A stretch of 7,707 nt of DNA, taken from positions 1-7,707 of the forward strand of contig CAYSWH010000051.1 in the NCBI GenBank assembly GCA_964434775.1. The letters run 5' to 3'. Numbering within the stretch: position 1 is the stretch's first letter; every line of letters begins with the position of its first letter. This document shows, piece by piece, positions 6,897-7,707 of the stretch. The notes beneath the pieces were generated by a model. The model was not told where the DNA came from. It did not search any database and worked only from the letters and a program-made list of their open reading frames with translations. Position numbers and translations under genes: made by a program. This stretch comes from CAYSWH01 sp964434775 (GTDB lineage: Bacteria; Patescibacteriota; JACMRA01).

Positions 6897-7433
6897 ATGC
6901 TTAGTTCAAACAAAAAATTACTACTTCTTGGCTTATCTCTTTCTGCAATTGGAGGAATAATTCTGCTTGTTTCATTCCTTACCTTATCAGTTTTTCTCTT
7001 GGAGAAAGGAAATACGGAAACAGTACGAATAGAGAACGAAAGTATGGGCATAGAGGATTCGCCAGCTGAAGGTAGAGAATTTGATTTTCAAACTCTGGAA
7101 TTTGCTCGAACAAATGAGGAATTAAGTGAGGGTTTGATGTATCGCCAAGAACTTTGCGGGGAGTGTGGAATGCTGTTTATTTTTGAGAGGCAAGAAGTAC
7201 TTAGCTTTTGGATGAAGAATACTTTTGTCAGTTTGGATATTATTTTTCTAAACGAGGAAGGTAAGGTGGTAAAAATTCACCGAAACACCAAAACAAACCA
7301 AACGGAGGAGACTTACTCTTCCGGAAAACCGGCCAAATTTGTGCTGGAAGTAAATGCCGGCTGGAGTGAAGCCAAAAACCTCCAAGAGGGAGATGTCGTT
7401 GATCTGAACTATCTGTTAAATCAAAGAGAGTGA
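6897..7433 (+). CDS. Membrane-anchored DUF192 family protein
   Basis: The 178-residue protein has a short basic start (SSNKK), a long hydrophobic span at about 8-36 that looks like an uncleaved signal anchor, an acidic linker, and a DUF192 domain at about 62-175. Family hallmarks are visible: ELSEGLMYRQ (76-84), GMLFIFE (91-97), FWMKNTFVSLDIIFL (104-118), a KVVKIHRNTK strand, FVLEVNAGW, and a final EGDVVDL. The domain is predicted to lie outside the membrane. The function of the family is not established. A CGEC motif (C87 and C90) directly precedes GMLFIF. The ATG is 5 nt past the stop of the upstream gene, so translation is probably coupled. It ends at TGA, which supports a standard code. 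Confidence 0.92.
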   Translation: MLSSNKKLLLLGLSLSAIGGIILLVSFLTLSVFLLEKGNTETVRIENESMGIEDSPAEGREFDFQTLEFARTNEELSEGLMYRQELCGECGMLFIFERQEVLSFWMKNTFVSLDIIFLNEEGKVVKIHRNTKTNQTEETYSSGKPAKFVLEVNAGWSEAKNLQEGDVVDLNYLLNQRE

Positions 7434-7557
7434 GAAACAATCCCTTAACCAGTCAATCAAAAGCAGGCTAAAGCGGCAAAAACCGACTATCTTGACAAGA
7501 ACCGTAGTCTGTAGCAAAAAGAAGTCACAGCTCGGTTGTAAGCCGGGTTAAACATGC

Positions 7558-7631
7558 TCGGGGATCGTCTAATGGTAGGACATCAGTTTCTGGCACTGAT
7601 AATCGGGGTTCGACTCCCTGTCCCCGAACCA
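7558..7631 (+). tRNA. tRNA-Gln (anticodon CTG), CCA encoded
   Basis: A full cloverleaf can be drawn. The acceptor stem TCGGGGA (7558-7564) pairs perfectly with TCCCCGA (7621-7627). The D arm is 7567-7581 with the loop AATGGTA. The anticodon stem TCAGT/ACTGA (7583-7587 with 7595-7599) encloses the loop TTCTGGC, with anticodon CTG at 7590-7592, which reads CAG. The variable loop has 4 nt. The T stem CGGGG/CCCTG encloses the loop TTCGACT. The discriminator base is A7628, and CCA is encoded at 7629-7631. U1-A72 is also found in tRNA-Gln of other bacteria. Codon CAA would need a second tRNA elsewhere. Aminoacylation may be direct or through Glu-tRNA-Gln amidation; the window does not say. Confidence 0.96.
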
Positions 7632-7707
7632 TTGTTGACTTTGTTGATTCTGATACAAAAACGAAAAAGGTTTTGCTAGATTTAATTCAGCTTTTTTGCC
7701 TGTTTGG

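Noticed and set aside
7492..7517. TTGACA at 7492 as a tRNA promoter, with TAGCAA as the -10 box
   Set aside because: The -35 match is perfect, but the only -10-like sequence is poor and 14 bp away. No acceptable -10 sequence lies at 16-18 bp.
7531..7547. Hairpin CTCGGT-TGTAA-GCCGGG before the tRNA as a terminator of the operon
   Set aside because: The stem contains two G-T wobbles and is not followed by a T-run. It may simply be leader structure.
7656..7697. Terminator after the tRNA, using CAAAA/TTTTG pairing and the T-run at 7692-7697
   Set aside because: The stem is short and almost all A-T, and the T-run is 16 nt further on, so it does not form a standard intrinsic terminator.

Overview
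The window is AT-rich, compact and read entirely from the + strand. It holds five protein genes and one tRNA. The style fits a small-genome bacterium such as the Candidate Phyla Radiation (Patescibacteria): a large repeat-rich surface protein, a half-size MFS-like membrane protein, two long and very divergent proteins that keep old enzyme folds, and a DUF192 protein. This placement is inference; no lineage marker such as 16S rRNA or a ribosomal protein is present. The standard bacterial code fits: TAG, TAA and TGA all end genes, and no long frame needs UGA read as an amino acid.

Layout: (1) Positions 2-2437 are the 3' part of a gene for a surface protein whose start lies off the window. It has a DUF11-like domain, four tandem Ig/cadherin-like repeats, an acidic Asn/Glu linker, an LPRTG sortase-type motif, one membrane span and, unusually, about 150 residues of Lys/Glu-rich tail. 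(2) After a 147-bp gap with a perfect 14-bp palindrome comes a six-helix MFS-like protein (2585-3217). (3) A gap of about 250 bp contains two tandem DnaA-box-like 9-mers. (4) A probable operon follows: a DEDDh exonuclease fused to what looks like an eroded DinG-type helicase (3469-5568), a DegT/DnrJ/EryC1-like protein that seems to lack the PLP lysine (5608-6891), and a membrane-anchored DUF192 protein starting 5 nt later (6897-7433). (5) A tRNA-Gln(CUG) with encoded CCA lies at 7558-7631.

How the genes work together is mostly unknown. The surface protein and the MFS-like protein are envelope components with no evident link. The exonuclease/helicase-like and aminotransferase-like genes lie 39 nt apart in the same reading frame, and both appear to have lost the catalytic residues of one ancestral domain. 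This pair is the most interesting part of the window. No mobile element, CRISPR array, rRNA or convincing intrinsic terminator was seen.
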